A stretch of DNA of 56,105 nucleotides from Clostridiaceae bacterium (GTDB taxonomy: Bacteria; Bacillota; Clostridia; Acetivibrionales; Acetivibrionaceae): contig JAAYPF010000181.1 in NCBI GenBank assembly GCA_012519925.1, positions 1 to 56,105 of the forward strand, written 5' to 3'. Both the position numbers and the translations under genes were made by a program. Below, in pieces: positions 36,969 through 46,080 of this stretch (the first letter of the stretch is position 1; each line of letters starts with the position of its first letter). The notes beneath the pieces are model-generated. The model was given only the letters and a program-made list of their open reading frames with translations. It ran no database searches and was not told where the DNA came from.

Positions 36969-38933
36969 ATGGAAGGTATTAATCTTAAGGGTAAAACACT
37001 TGAGGATCTACGGTATATAGCGAAAATGATGGGTATTAAGAATATATCCAAATATAAAAAGAGCGAACTTATTGAAGTGATATATAAATCCGGTAATGGT
37101 GTAGTCGAAGGATTAGTTTCGAATGTGCAGGATTTAGGTGAGGAAGATAAAGCTGGCAATTCCTCTATTCCAAGATTAGCGGAGAAGAAAGAAACGAAAT
37201 CAAAAGACGCAAAATCAAAAGACAAAAAAAGTGAAGCTGTTGACAAGCAAGATTCAACAGATACAAGTGAGGCTCCTGTAGTGCTTAGAAAGTCAAAGCG
37301 TGGGAGACCAAAGGCTAATAAGACCTCTGAATTGAAAAGTGAAGAGAAAGCTGAGAAAAAAGTAAAAGAAGATAAGAAAGTTGAAGAAAACAAAGCTGAA
37401 GAAAAAAAAGTTGCAGATAAGAAACTCGAAGACAAAAAAGCCGAAGACAAAAAAGCCGAAGCAAATAAAGAAGCAACATACGTCAAACAAACTAATTTAG
37501 TGAAAAACGAAAAACAAAATGATATCGCAAAAAAAGAAGTTAGTGCAAAAAAAGAAGAAACAGCTGTAGAAGAAGAGCTTGTTAAGAAAGAAACTGCCAA
37601 ACTAGATACTCCATCAGAATATGAAACTGTTATTAATGACAACGTCAAAAAAGAAGAAAAAACTATAGTGCAGCAAAAAGCTGATGCTGAATTTAGACCT
37701 GCTAAAGAAACTAACACTGAAAATGAAAGTGGCAAACCTAACAAACCGTTCTTTAAAAGTACCGAACAAAGAAGTGAAAATGCTCCTCACCCAAATGGGT
37801 TTGAGAAAATTGAAAGTGATGATCCTGTCGAAGGAGTATTAGAAGTTTTGCCCGATGGGTACGGCTTTTTAAGAAGCGATAATTATCTTTCAGGTCCTAA
37901 AGATGTTTATGTTTCACCATCACAGATAAGAAGGTTTAATCTCAAAACAGGAGATAAAATAAAGGGGAAAGGTCGTATACCTAAAGAAGGTGAAAAATTC
38001 CAAGCACTGCTTTATGTACAGACAGTCAATGGAGATCCGCCTGAGGTTGCGACAAAGAGGGTTGCATTTGAATATCTGACACCAATATATCCCGATCAAA
38101 GAATAACTCTTGAAACAGCACCAAGAGAGTTATCAACAAGGTTGATTGATTTGATAGCACCTATAGGTAAAGGACAACGTGGAATGATTGTTTCACCTCC
38201 GAAAGCTGGTAAGACCATACTTTTAAAGAAAGTGGCAAATTCCATAACCACAAATTATCCTGAAATGGAGCTTATTGTTCTTCTTATAGATGAGCGACCA
38301 GAAGAAGTTACTGACATGCAGCGTTCTATAAAGGGAGAGGTAATATATTCTACTTTCGATGAAGTTCCCGAACACCATATAAAAGTTGCAGAAATGGTTC
38401 TTGAAAGGGCTCAAAGACTTGTTGAGCAAAAGAAGGATGTTGTAATACTACTAGATAGTATAACAAGGCTTGCAAGAGCGTACAACCTTACAATACCGCC
38501 TACTGGAAGGACTTTGTCGGGAGGTCTTGATCCTGGTGCTCTTCACAAACCAAAAAGATTTTTCGGAGCAGCAAGAAATATTGAAAATGGTGGAAGTCTT
38601 ACAATAATGGCAACAGCTCTCATTGAAACAGGAAGCAGAATGGATGACGTTATATTTGAAGAATTTAAGGGAACTGGTAATATGGAGCTTCACTTAGATA
38701 GAAGATTATCCGAAATGAGAATATTCCCTGCGATAGATATTAACAAATCTGGAACTCGTAGAGAGGAATTGCTTCTTGATCAAAAGGAACTTGAAAGCGT
38801 ATGGGCTGTCAGAAAAGCAATGAGTAACATGGGAACCGCACAGGTAACCGAAATGATTATCAGTAGATTAATGCAGACAAAGACAAATATAGATTTTGTA
38901 GGAAGTATTAATGTTGCTTTCGGTGAAAAATAG
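36969..38933 (+). CDS. rho: Transcription termination factor Rho with a long charged insertion
   Basis: Hexameric RNA helicase that ends transcription. 654 residues from the ATG at 36969 (AAGGTGGTG upstream), against about 420 for the usual protein. Rho N-terminal helical domain about 8-45; a Lys/Glu/Ala-rich low-complexity insertion about 65-280; then the RNA-binding cold-shock domain ([17 protein letters not shown], about 285-360), P-loop PPKAGKT, Walker [14 protein letters not shown] and the R-loop region [20 protein letters not shown]. All catalytic motifs are intact. N-terminal insertions are known in Rho from Actinobacteria and some Clostridia. rpmE follows, a conserved pairing. Confidence 0.95.
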   Translation: MEGINLKGKTLEDLRYIAKMMGIKNISKYKKSELIEVIYKSGNGVVEGLVSNVQDLGEEDKAGNSSIPRLAEKKETKSKDAKSKDKKSEAVDKQDSTDTSEAPVVLRKSKRGRPKANKTSELKSEEKAEKKVKEDKKVEENKAEEKKVADKKLEDKKAEDKKAEANKEATYVKQTNLVKNEKQNDIAKKEVSAKKEETAVEEELVKKETAKLDTPSEYETVINDNVKKEEKTIVQQKADAEFRPAKETNTENESGKPNKPFFKSTEQRSENAPHPNGFEKIESDDPVEGVLEVLPDGYGFLRSDNYLSGPKDVYVSPSQIRRFNLKTGDKIKGKGRIPKEGEKFQALLYVQTVNGDPPEVATKRVAFEYLTPIYPDQRITLETAPRELSTRLIDLIAPIGKGQRGMIVSPPKAGKTILLKKVANSITTNYPEMELIVLLIDERPEEVTDMQRSIKGEVIYSTFDEVPEHHIKVAEMVLERAQRLVEQKKDVVILLDSITRLARAYNLTIPPTGRTLSGGLDPGALHKPKRFFGAARNIENGGSLTIMATALIETGSRMDDVIFEEFKGTGNMELHLDRRLSEMRIFPAIDINKSGTRREELLLDQKELESVWAVRKAMSNMGTAQVTEMIISRLMQTKTNIDFVGSINVAFGEK

Positions 38934-38936
38934 TTC

Positions 38937-38965
38937 TTGCTTATATTGTATATTTGTGTTAAAAT
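38937..38965 (+). promoter_or_regulatory. Promoter candidate for rpmE
   Basis: TTGCTT, 17-nt spacer, TAAAAT, starting 3 nt behind the rho stop codon. Confidence 0.4.
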
Positions 38966-39065
38966 ATTTTTTGCGTCGAAAAGTTGTTTTTAATCATTAC
39001 TTATAATAGAATGCCCTCGTATTTGGGCTTTACTTACAGAGGTTTATTGAAAGAAGGTGAATAGA

Positions 39066-39275
39066 GTGAGAGAAGGTATACATCCAAATTATCAGCAAAC
39101 TGTAATAAAGTGTGCTTGTGGTGCAACGTATGATACTGGTTCAACAAAAAAGGACGTACGCGTTGAAATATGTTCAAATTGCCACCCTTTCTTTACAGGT
39201 AAGCAAAAGTTAGTAGATGCAGGTGGACGTGTTGATAAGTTCAAAAAGAGATTTGGTATCGTTGATAAAGAATAG
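39066..39275 (+). CDS. rpmE: 50S ribosomal protein L31, zinc-binding form
   Basis: 69 residues from the GTG at 39066 behind AAGAAGGTG (the in-frame GTG at 39057 is part of that site). The [19 protein letters not shown] start is typical, and CACG with [13 protein letters not shown] gives the four-cysteine zinc-binding (C+) type. It is followed by the terminator at 39322. Confidence 0.95.
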   Translation: MREGIHPNYQQTVIKCACGATYDTGSTKKDVRVEICSNCHPFFTGKQKLVDAGGRVDKFKKRFGIVDKE

Positions 39276-39321
39276 TATCTATGAAAACCATATAAATTTT
39301 ATATCATTTAACTTATAAAAT

Positions 39322-39347
39322 AAAAGGTCGACAATGTCGGTCTTTTG
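39322..39347 (+). terminator. Terminator after rpmE
   Basis: AAAAG..CGAC, loop AAT, GTCG..CTTTT, then GTTTT. Confidence 0.65.
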
Positions 39348-39384
39348 TTTTATATAGGAATATAAAGATGATTTATGAATTGTC

Positions 39385-40494
39385 TTAATAATGGACTCTT
39401 ACAAGCCAAAATTTGATATTCTTATTACTCCAACCAAGATCCCATGGAACTCTATATCTATCAGTATTATGGCAGTTAACAAGGGAATAACCTTTTGAAT
39501 CGGCTCCTGTAACTACTGAAATATGGGTTATCTTTCCCTTTTTTTCATAAGCAATAAAATCACCGGGTAACAACTTAAAGGATGCCTTAAAGACTTGATT
39601 ATATGTACCTTTAGCTATTAATGATGCTCGCTTGCTGTTTATCATATAATCCTTAAAAGCTTGAGCATTTACCCATGCTTTGCTACCGTCTTTTGTGTAA
39701 TTCCATGTGCCGGTTTTTTTGAATTTGCCGCCTTCAAAAAGTATTTGTGATGCGAAATTTGCACAATCACCTCCTAAAGCATTGTAATCTCTGTATTTTT
39801 TGTTATAACTGAATCCAAACTCTTCTTCGGTAGCAGCACCGCAATAACGGTCTGCATATTCAATAGCGTCAATTCTTCTTTTATTCAAGCTTGAAAAGTT
39901 TCTTGGGTTTGATGAAAGTATATATTCCTCAAATTCTTCTGTTTTCAAATTTTCTAGATCTAGAGAATCGGCAAAGGGATCGGTATACCACTCTTTTGCA
40001 ATCAACCAACTATTGTCATATTTTATTAACTTTAAGGAATGATATGTACCTATTCTAAAGATATTTTCCGTTTGAGGTTCGTTTTCGTAATAGTAGCTAT
40101 ATTCAGTAGAAGCTATATAATTAAAAGAAACTGTATCGCTGCTTTCTTTTGCAGATCGTATTTTGTATTTTGATTTTATGTCAGAAAACACTATACCCTG
40201 TTTTTCAGCCCAATTGTGAAGGTATTTCATTTTTTTCATTTCATGTTCAAATGCCCAGGTACCTAGTTTGCTATTTTTGTCATACATTGCTTCAATAACT
40301 TCTGAATTACCATCAAGAAAAGCCTTATTTCTAGTAGAGAGGATTTCTTCTATTATTTGATTATGGTTTTCATCTATAGGTGTACTTGTCATTAAGGGTG
40401 AGGCGTTATAAAAAGATACGCTTAGTATAAGTGTCGATAGCATAAAAATAATCAATATTAAGTGTGTTTTTTTTATAGATAATAGGAAAAGCAT
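39385..40494 (-). CDS. Secreted or membrane-anchored Amidase_6-domain protein
   Basis: 369 residues: N-terminal hydrophobic segment (about 10-28), an NTF2-like region (about 45-165) and a C-terminal Amidase_6 domain (about 205-369), a CHAP/NlpC-related fold. The likely catalytic Cys is in LGGDCANFASQ and the His in GKITHISVVTG. RIDAIEYADRYCG and the closing WLVRVHY are typical. It probably cuts peptidoglycan peptides or another surface amide. Start ATG after AAGGGG. Monocistronic. Confidence 0.85.
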   Translation of the reverse strand: MLFLLSIKKTHLILIIFMLSTLILSVSFYNASPLMTSTPIDENHNQIIEEILSTRNKAFLDGNSEVIEAMYDKNSKLGTWAFEHEMKKMKYLHNWAEKQGIVFSDIKSKYKIRSAKESSDTVSFNYIASTEYSYYYENEPQTENIFRIGTYHSLKLIKYDNSWLIAKEWYTDPFADSLDLENLKTEEFEEYILSSNPRNFSSLNKRRIDAIEYADRYCGAATEEEFGFSYNKKYRDYNALGGDCANFASQILFEGGKFKKTGTWNYTKDGSKAWVNAQAFKDYMINSKRASLIAKGTYNQVFKASFKLLPGDFIAYEKKGKITHISVVTGADSKGYSLVNCHNTDRYRVPWDLGWSNKNIKFWLVRVHY

Positions 40495-40720
40495 TCTTCT
40501 ACCCCTTACATATTATTTCATAGCACAGCATAGCTGCAAGCATTCGAAACCTAGCATTCAAAATACTAAATTTATTACTTATCCTGAATCTATAATTCCA
40601 TTTAAGCATTGTTGTTAAAGCTTTTTTAAAAAATTGTTTTTTGGAATTATATAAGAGTATATGCCTGAACGCAACTGAAATATTACATTAGCTCATATCA
40701 AAAAACTAGTCTTTTTTAGA

Positions 40721-40930
40721 AAACAAAAACGGTTAGCTTGTATGGTAACTAACCGACTAAAATTTAGGGAGGATGTCATTACAAAAATGTAAACATTCTC
40801 AATATTAATTTTTCTATAAAAGAGTTCTTTAAAAGAGTGGGGGGAGTAATGAATTCCAAAGGATGTCCAATCAAGTAGTGTGCCATATCGTTGGTAATAA
40901 TATAGTGAGTGAATAGTGGTTCGGTGCTGC
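40721..40930 (-). ncRNA. Candidate small RNA with its own promoter, C-rich motifs and terminator
   Basis: On the minus strand: TTGTCA (plus 40959-40964), 17-nt spacer, TATTAT (plus 40936-40941), then about 205 nt ending in the hairpin CGGTTAG...CTAACCG (plus 40730-40755) followed by TTTTTG. No frame in it has a ribosome site. The transcript has ACTCCCCCCACTC and CATCCTCCC, unpaired-looking C-rich stretches complementary to ribosome binding sites, as in known Firmicute regulatory RNAs. It rests on by-eye promoter and terminator calls. Confidence 0.4.
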
Positions 40931-40964
40931 AAAGTATAATAGATCTCATAAAGTATATTGACAA

Positions 40965-41330
40965 ATAGCATGATGATAATGTGTTTAAGCGATTAGTTTA
41001 ATTGTAGATAAATTGAATAAAATAAATTAAGTCTGTAAAACAATAAATAATGTTGTGGATAGTACTACAGATAAATTAAAATGCGAGTTCCCCTTAAGCG
41101 TCAAAGTGATTTTACTAAACTTATACTCCCCCTTTGGTCAAGAAGATTGTTAAATTTATATAAAATACTTTCTACTTCTTACAGAAAGTATTTGATTTCG
41201 ATTTATAATTCAAATTCTCTCTCTGGAATAAATAATATAATAATTTTATTAATCATAGGTTACGAAAAAGTTAAAACTTGATAAGTTTTTTTTAGATCAA
41301 CTGATTTTTATGAATTGATTAAAAAATCTC
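40965..41330. other. Intergenic region with no supported gene
   Basis: The 1080-bp gap between the amidase and phosphatase genes holds the candidate sRNA (40721-40930) and the minus-strand terminator at 41331-41370. In between only a small ACTTTCT/AGAAAGT hairpin near 41168-41190 stands out. The 66-codon frame at 41081 lacks a ribosome site. Confidence 0.4.
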
Positions 41331-41370
41331 AAAAAAGAAAATGGCCCTGCTTAATGTGCTCAAGCAGAGC
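41331..41370 (-). terminator. Terminator for the PAS-SpoIIE phosphatase gene
   Basis: On the minus strand, GCTCTGCTT and AAGCAGGGC form a 9-bp stem followed by CATTTTCTTTTTT. It lies about 200 nt past the stop codon, so the mRNA would have a long 3' tail; that tail (41371-41574) contains an ACCAACC/GGTTGGT hairpin and A/T tracts. Confidence 0.7.
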
Positions 41371-41574
41371 AGGAGTATCCAACTTAAAAAGTATGGAATT
41401 TATATTATTTGAGGATTAGCATAATTATTTACCAACCATAGTTGGTAGAAATTCTAAACCGTCAAACTGCCTTTGCTGCCTTACGGTATAGTTATTCAGA
41501 AAGTGTGGGTTTTTTGAGGGGGCTAAAAAACAAAAAATAAAAAAGTTTTTTTTAAAATAGTGGGATTTATATTA

Positions 41575-42726
41575 CTATAGTAGACCTGAGGTTTTTATTT
41601 CTATAAGTGCCATGGTTATATCATCGGCAACATGGCTGTATTGTTCAGTGCCGCTAAATTTCGATGCAGCTTCTATTATTTGATTGAGAATAATGCTAGG
41701 ACTATTAAAATTGTTTTGCAATGCACAGACAAGTCTATCTTCTCCAAATTGTTCACTATTATTATTCTTTAATTCAACGATTCCATCAGTATACAAAAAA
41801 AGTTTGTCTCCCTTGTTGAGCGATAAATTTCTATCCTTATAGGACGGAGCTTCAACCCAATTGCTTATAGGTATACCTGGAAGTCTTAAAAGCTCAAACC
41901 TTTTACTATTTGGGTTTAATACTATAGGAGGGACGTTGTGACCTGCATTTGAATACACAAGGGAATTATTTTGTGTGTTTATAATAGCATAAAAAACGGT
42001 AATGTATAGATCCTGATCGGAATAGTCACGGTTAAACTCTTTGTAAAGCTTTTTCAATGCCGCAGCTGGTGATAATAGATTTTTATCAATTGAAGAACTC
42101 AAAAATACTGTAAGCATGGAAGCAGCAACACCATGACCAGAGACGTCAGCAATATATACCCCTATATGGTCGGTGTCAATTTCAAAAATGTCAAGGAAAT
42201 CCCCACCTAAGGTGTCACAAGGTTTGTAGATGTAGGAAAATTCAATTTTATCTTCGGGGATGTTTTTAGGTAGTAGACTGCATTGAAGCCTTCTAGCCAT
42301 ATTAAGCTCACTTTTTAGTTTTTTGTTTTGAAGCAACATCTCTTTCTGAAGTTTTTTCATATCTGTTATATCTCGTAATACTTCAACAATTGCAATGGTG
42401 TTTCCATCATTATCTTTAATTGGAGAGCTCATTACAGAATAAATACGATCAAAAATAATTTCTTCCTTATGTTGAGGTTGACCACTAATAACAGCAGTTC
42501 TAGATACACAGTTCTCACAAGGTGCATTCCTTCCGATTGCTTTATAGCACTTCTTACCTATATAATCGCCTTTTAGGAAATTAGACATTGATTTGTTCAC
42601 ATATATAAGGTTGTCGTCTAAGTCGATTACTCTCACCCAATCCGTCATTCCGTTTATTATATGCTCAATCATGCTATTTATATTTAAATTAATATTCGAG
42701 CCAAACTCGCTTTTATTTTTGTTCAT
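41575..42726 (-). CDS. PAS domain plus SpoIIE/RsbU-type PP2C phosphatase
   Basis: Predicted serine phosphatase that would dephosphorylate a STAS-domain anti-sigma antagonist. 383 residues: a PAS domain (about 15-130) with cysteines in CYKAIGRNAPCENC, a coiled coil (about 130-160) and a PP2C_SIG domain (about 165-383) with ETLGGDFLDIF-like GGDF, IADVSGHGVAASM, FYAIINTQNNSLVYSNAGHN and LFLYTDGIVE; the metal-binding Asp residues are kept. The three-cysteine PAS motif could hold a metal or sense redox. A possible target, the STAS protein at 44671, lies 2 kb away, but no kinase partner is in sight. Confidence 0.9.
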   Translation of the reverse strand: MNKNKSEFGSNINLNINSMIEHIINGMTDWVRVIDLDDNLIYVNKSMSNFLKGDYIGKKCYKAIGRNAPCENCVSRTAVISGQPQHKEEIIFDRIYSVMSSPIKDNDGNTIAIVEVLRDITDMKKLQKEMLLQNKKLKSELNMARRLQCSLLPKNIPEDKIEFSYIYKPCDTLGGDFLDIFEIDTDHIGVYIADVSGHGVAASMLTVFLSSSIDKNLLSPAAALKKLYKEFNRDYSDQDLYITVFYAIINTQNNSLVYSNAGHNVPPIVLNPNSKRFELLRLPGIPISNWVEAPSYKDRNLSLNKGDKLFLYTDGIVELKNNNSEQFGEDRLVCALQNNFNSPSIILNQIIEAASKFSGTEQYSHVADDITMALIEIKTSGLL

Positions 42727-43157
42727 AATACTATCCTTTCAAAAATTCCTTATAGCAACTTTAGCACTTAAATAAAGTACCTAGAAAAAAGTCTGATAAA
42801 TAAAGCATACGTCTATAAGAAGAATATCTACATTGATAATAACAAAGAGAAAATTTAATAGCAATAGAAATGAAATGGGGAAATTACTAAAATGAGTAAT
42901 AAAACTACAATATAGGGGAATAATATTTATAGATAGATATAAATAATGTAATTTCTAATAACTTTGATTTAAAGAGCATTATGCGACAATTAGGCAAAAT
43001 CAAATAAGGTGATATTTAAAGAATAATTGGCAAATGGGTGTTTTAAAAAAAGACGATTTTATTAGGTTGTAGTGATATATTAGCTAACGGATTTCTTTGA
43101 AACATCTAAATAGATGAAAACTGGAGTTTTTGAAAATGACTTCACAGGAGCAGAGAT
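42727..43157. other. AT-rich intergenic region between divergent genes, no gene seen
   Basis: It should hold the promoters for the phosphatase (minus) and yyaC (plus). I see no clear hexamer pair that I would defend, no hairpin followed by a T-run and no open frame with a ribosome site. Confidence 0.4.
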
Positions 43158-43763
43158 ATGTTTCTTAAAACATCAAGTAAGCAGATTTATATTGATATGA
43201 ACAGCAGGTCGGCATTTAAGACACTTACGGATACAATGTATGCTCTTATCGGAAATTCGCTAAAATGCGGATATAAGTCAATAGTATTTGTGTGTATAGG
43301 AACGGACCGATCTACGGGAGATAGTTTAGGACCTCTCATCGGTTATAAAATGAGCAATTTAGAATATAGGAATATATATATACATGGAAGTCTAGATAAC
43401 CCTGTTCATGCAAAGAATATTGACAAGGTAATGGAACATATACACAATTTCTATGATAAACCCTTTGTAATTGCAATTGATGCGTGTCTTGGGAAAATGG
43501 ATCATGTAGGATATATTACAATAGGTGAAGGATCTATAAAACCAGGTTCTGGAGTTAAGAAAGACCTTGCTCCAGTGGGTGATATGTACATAACCGGGAT
43601 TGTTAATTTTGGTGGTTTTATGGATTACCTTATTCTTCAGAATACAAGATTAAATCTGGTTATGAAAATGGCAGATACTATTTCCATGAGTATTAAATAT
43701 GTTTTGTGGAAAATAAGCAATGATCCTGCACTATCTTCCATGTTTTGCAGTTCGAAAGCATAA
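43158..43763 (+). CDS. yyaC: YyaC family sporulation protein (DUF1256, Gpr-protease-like fold)
   Basis: 201 residues with the YyaC/DUF1256 pattern: [55 protein letters not shown] and [20 protein letters not shown]. Related to germination/spore proteases and hydrogenase-maturation proteases by fold. Found only in spore formers, so the host sporulates; the exact role is not known. Start ATG after AGGAG. Alone between a long gap and the rubredoxin gene. Confidence 0.9.
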   Translation: MFLKTSSKQIYIDMNSRSAFKTLTDTMYALIGNSLKCGYKSIVFVCIGTDRSTGDSLGPLIGYKMSNLEYRNIYIHGSLDNPVHAKNIDKVMEHIHNFYDKPFVIAIDACLGKMDHVGYITIGEGSIKPGSGVKKDLAPVGDMYITGIVNFGGFMDYLILQNTRLNLVMKMADTISMSIKYVLWKISNDPALSSMFCSSKA

Positions 43764-43908
43764 ATTGTAGGCAAAAGAGGAAGGTTTTAAGAAGTTTTTT
43801 CTTAGAGCCTTTTTCTTCTATCAATGTTTAAATATTATGTTTCAATTAGGGAGAAATATGGTATTATTATTATCATGTAATAAAATAATAAATAGGAGAT
43901 GATACTTA

Positions 43909-44067
43909 ATGGACAAATACTTGTGTACTGTATGCGGGTATATATATGACCCGGCTGAAGGGGATCCAGATGGTGGCATTGCTCCGGGAACTTCCTTTGA
44001 GGATATACCGGAAGATTGGGTTTGCCCTGTTTGTGGTGTTGGAAAGGATATGTTTGAAAAGGCTTAG
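43909..44067 (+). CDS. Rubredoxin
   Basis: Small electron carrier with one Fe(Cys)4 centre. 52 residues: [18 protein letters not shown] at the N-terminus and [17 protein letters not shown] at the C-terminus give the two CxxCG iron loops. Standard length, start ATG after AGGAGATGA. Typical of anaerobes, where it helps detoxify oxygen or feeds reductases. Confidence 0.97.
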   Translation: MDKYLCTVCGYIYDPAEGDPDGGIAPGTSFEDIPEDWVCPVCGVGKDMFEKA

Positions 44068-44128
44068 TATGTTTTAGCTTCGTAAAGGTTCAATACTTAT
44101 TAAAGTTAAATCTACTATTGCGTTTAGA

Positions 44129-44163
44129 GCCTCGTAACAGTGAAATTAATCAAGTTACGAGGC
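44129..44163. terminator. Hairpin after rubredoxin, between converging genes
   Basis: GCCTCGTAAC and GTTACGAGGC, a perfect 10-bp stem, but the following bases are ACTATTAA, not a T-run. Probably a weak terminator serving the rubredoxin gene. Confidence 0.5.
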
Positions 44164-44180
44164 ACTATTAATAGTAAGAG

Positions 44181-44321
44181 TTATTGAGGTATCTCCAACA
44201 TACACATATCTACCCATTTAACATAATTATCTTCGATGAATAAAAGTACTTCATTATCTAGCCAATTAAGGATTATTGCTTCATTATCAAAATATTTTAC
44301 TATTTTGCCGGTATAAAGCAT
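44181..44321 (-). CDS. Small protein (46 aa) of unknown function
   Basis: An open frame on the minus strand with a strong ribosome site, GAGGAGG, seven bases before the ATG. The protein starts MLYTGKIVKYFDNEAI and ends VDMCMLEIPQ; it is acidic, with alternating hydrophobic residues suggesting a small beta sheet. It is convergent with rubredoxin. I recognise no family. The ribosome site and even composition argue for a real gene; its short length is the main doubt. Confidence 0.6.
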   Translation of the reverse strand: MLYTGKIVKYFDNEAIILNWLDNEVLLFIEDNYVKWVDMCMLEIPQ

Positions 44322-44670
44322 ATAATATTCCTCCTCTTTAGTAGGGTACATTATACTTACTAATATAGTACTTTTTTCTTATTTTTTATATCGGTCAAAA
44401 TTTGATATACTTTAGCACTTTTGCTTATTAAATTCTTTATTATATAGAAAATTATTGAAATAACTGTTTTGTTAATATATAATAGGTTAAGGCATTTGAA
44501 ATATAAAAATGTCAAACCCGTTTTTGGCTATTGTTTGAGTAGGAAGCTTCGCATAGTTCTAATAGACTTGTTAAAATTTTGATTTGACTATTGAGTATAG
44601 GGAGAGTACATTAATATCAAGTCTTAATAAATATTGCTGCTTTTAAATAAACCATAGGGGGGTTTGCCAG

Positions 44671-45006
44671 ATGAAATTTGAAACAAAAGAAGTGGATGGT
44701 GTTAAGATAATTAAACTAACAGGGCAAATAAGAATATCTACTCAAAACGAGTTTAAGGATTTGCTTGATGGTTTAGCAAGGGATAATGAGGGCAAGACGG
44801 TTGTTATAAGCATGGATGGCGTTATATATATGAATAGTGCAGGTTTGGGTATTATTATTGACACATATAAAAAGTTTAAAGAGAAAAAAGGTAAAATGGT
44901 TCTTTGTAATTTACTGCCTGATATTGAGAAGCTTTTTGAAGTGACAAGACTAAATCGTTTTATAGAAATTTATGCTACAGAATCGGAAGCATTGAGCAAT
45001 TTGTAG
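44671..45006 (+). CDS. STAS-domain anti-sigma factor antagonist (SpoIIAA/RsbV-like)
   Basis: 111 residues forming a single STAS domain. The phosphorylatable Ser lies in YMNSAGLGIIID (about residue 57), the usual NSAGLG or DSSGLG position, so switching by phosphorylation is likely. Start ATG after AGGGGGG, closed by the terminator at 45028. No anti-sigma kinase gene adjoins it, so its partner must lie elsewhere. The PP2C phosphatase at 41575 is a candidate activator by inference. Confidence 0.9.
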   Translation: MKFETKEVDGVKIIKLTGQIRISTQNEFKDLLDGLARDNEGKTVVISMDGVIYMNSAGLGIIIDTYKKFKEKKGKMVLCNLLPDIEKLFEVTRLNRFIEIYATESEALSNL

Positions 45007-45027
45007 TGATTTTTATAGCTGTGGAGT

Positions 45028-45072
45028 GCGTACTCAAATCTAAGATTGACCTGTTTTGAGTACGCTTTTTTG
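45028..45072 (+). terminator. Terminator after the STAS gene
   Basis: GCGTACTCAAA and TTTGAGTACGC around a 15-nt loop, then T6. Confidence 0.88.
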
Positions 45073-45160
45073 TTTTAGTTGATTCCTAAAAAATAAGTCA
45101 CAACAAAATAGCCTGTTTTGAATATATTTACTATATATCAAACAATAAGGGGTGGGCAAA

Positions 45161-45877
45161 ATGCCAAATATTAGACCGATAATTGGATTGACCGCTGGAT
45201 TTGACTATAGTGAAAATAAGCTTTATATCAATAACGGTTATGTTGAAGCAATTCGATTAGTTGGAGGATTACCAGTTCTTTTACCTCTAACTGAAGATGT
45301 TGAATTTCTAAAGAGTACAATAGGTCGTTTCGATGGCATATTACTTTCTGGTGGAAGTGATGTAGATGCAAGACACTGGGGAGAGCCAAATTATACTTTT
45401 GGTGGTGAAATTTCCCCGCTAAGAGATGAAATGGAGCTGTTTGTAGCTAGAGAGGCAATTGCAATCAACAAACCTATTTTGGGAATATGCAGAGGTTGTC
45501 AGGTAATGAACATTGCCCTAGGTGGAACTATATATCAAGATATTTACTCACAACAAAAGGGCAAGACCCTTTATAAGCATTCCCAGAGTGCTCCTAAATG
45601 GTATCCAACTCATGAAGTTTACATAGATAAGGATACTAAAATGTTTAAAGTACAGCAGGAGAAAGTTATACGAGTTAATTCATTCCATCATCAGGCGGTA
45701 AAGGATGTTGCACCTGGGTTTATTGTTTCTTCGAGGTGTGGAGATGGTATTATAGAATCAATAGAGCACACAAATTGTAAGTTTGCAGTAGGTGTTCAGT
45801 GGCATCCGGAAGTTATGTGGGAGAAAGATAACACTCATTTGAAAATTTTCGCGAAATTTGTGTCTTATTGCAAATAA
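45161..45877 (+). CDS. Class I glutamine amidotransferase-like gamma-glutamyl hydrolase (peptidase C26, PuuD-like)
   Basis: 238 residues from the ATG at 45161 (AAGGGGTGGG upstream; the in-frame GTG at 45152 overlaps that site). The nucleophile Cys is in GICRGCQVMNIALGG, the His/Glu pair in GVQWHPEV, and LLSGGSDVDARHWGE is the oxyanion-strand region typical of gamma-glutamyl-GABA hydrolases. Expected to cut gamma-glutamyl amides, as in polyamine breakdown; no puu or spe genes are near, so the substrate is open. Confidence 0.88.
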   Translation: MPNIRPIIGLTAGFDYSENKLYINNGYVEAIRLVGGLPVLLPLTEDVEFLKSTIGRFDGILLSGGSDVDARHWGEPNYTFGGEISPLRDEMELFVAREAIAINKPILGICRGCQVMNIALGGTIYQDIYSQQKGKTLYKHSQSAPKWYPTHEVYIDKDTKMFKVQQEKVIRVNSFHHQAVKDVAPGFIVSSRCGDGIIESIEHTNCKFAVGVQWHPEVMWEKDNTHLKIFAKFVSYCK

Positions 45878-45911
45878 TAGATTTGGGTAACTACTAAAAT
45901 AACTAGTCAGC

Positions 45912-45980
45912 AGGTGTTTCGAAAAATAGAATTAAGTGGGTTTTAATTCATATATCGACAAAAGATTTTTTGAAACACCT
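45912..45980. repeat. Long imperfect hairpin upstream of the AgrC-like gene
   Basis: AGGTGTTTC (45912-45920) pairs with GAAACACCT (45972-45980); A/T bases extend the stem, and an inner GAATTAA/TTAATTC helix completes a 69-nt structure. It covers the 5' region of the 46081 unit. No T-run directly follows. Confidence 0.6.
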
Positions 45981-46080
45981 TATTTGCAGAAAAACTGTCG
46001 AATAATCACGAATATTAAAGAAGTGTTGAAAGTATTAAAGCAATGTGATAAATTATTAATCAACAGGAGAGGAAAATCTT

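Noticed and set aside
36947-37744. 265-codon reverse frame opposite rho
   Set aside because: Shadow of the Lys/Glu-rich insertion; composition is almost only Ser/Phe/Leu.
40693-40971. Minus-strand frames of 92 and 61 codons
   Set aside because: They have no ribosome site, cross a promoter and a terminator hairpin, and have poor protein composition.
41081-41281. 66-codon frame in the 41-kb gap
   Set aside because: No ribosome site, and the sequence is AT-rich with a hairpin inside; no protein family likeness.
41400-41570. Cyclic di-GMP or other known riboswitch near the phosphatase gene
   Set aside because: Minus-strand text such as GGCAGCAAAGGCAG first looked GEMM-like, but the conserved GCACAGGGCAAACC and tetraloop receptor parts are missing, and the region lies downstream, not upstream, of the gene.
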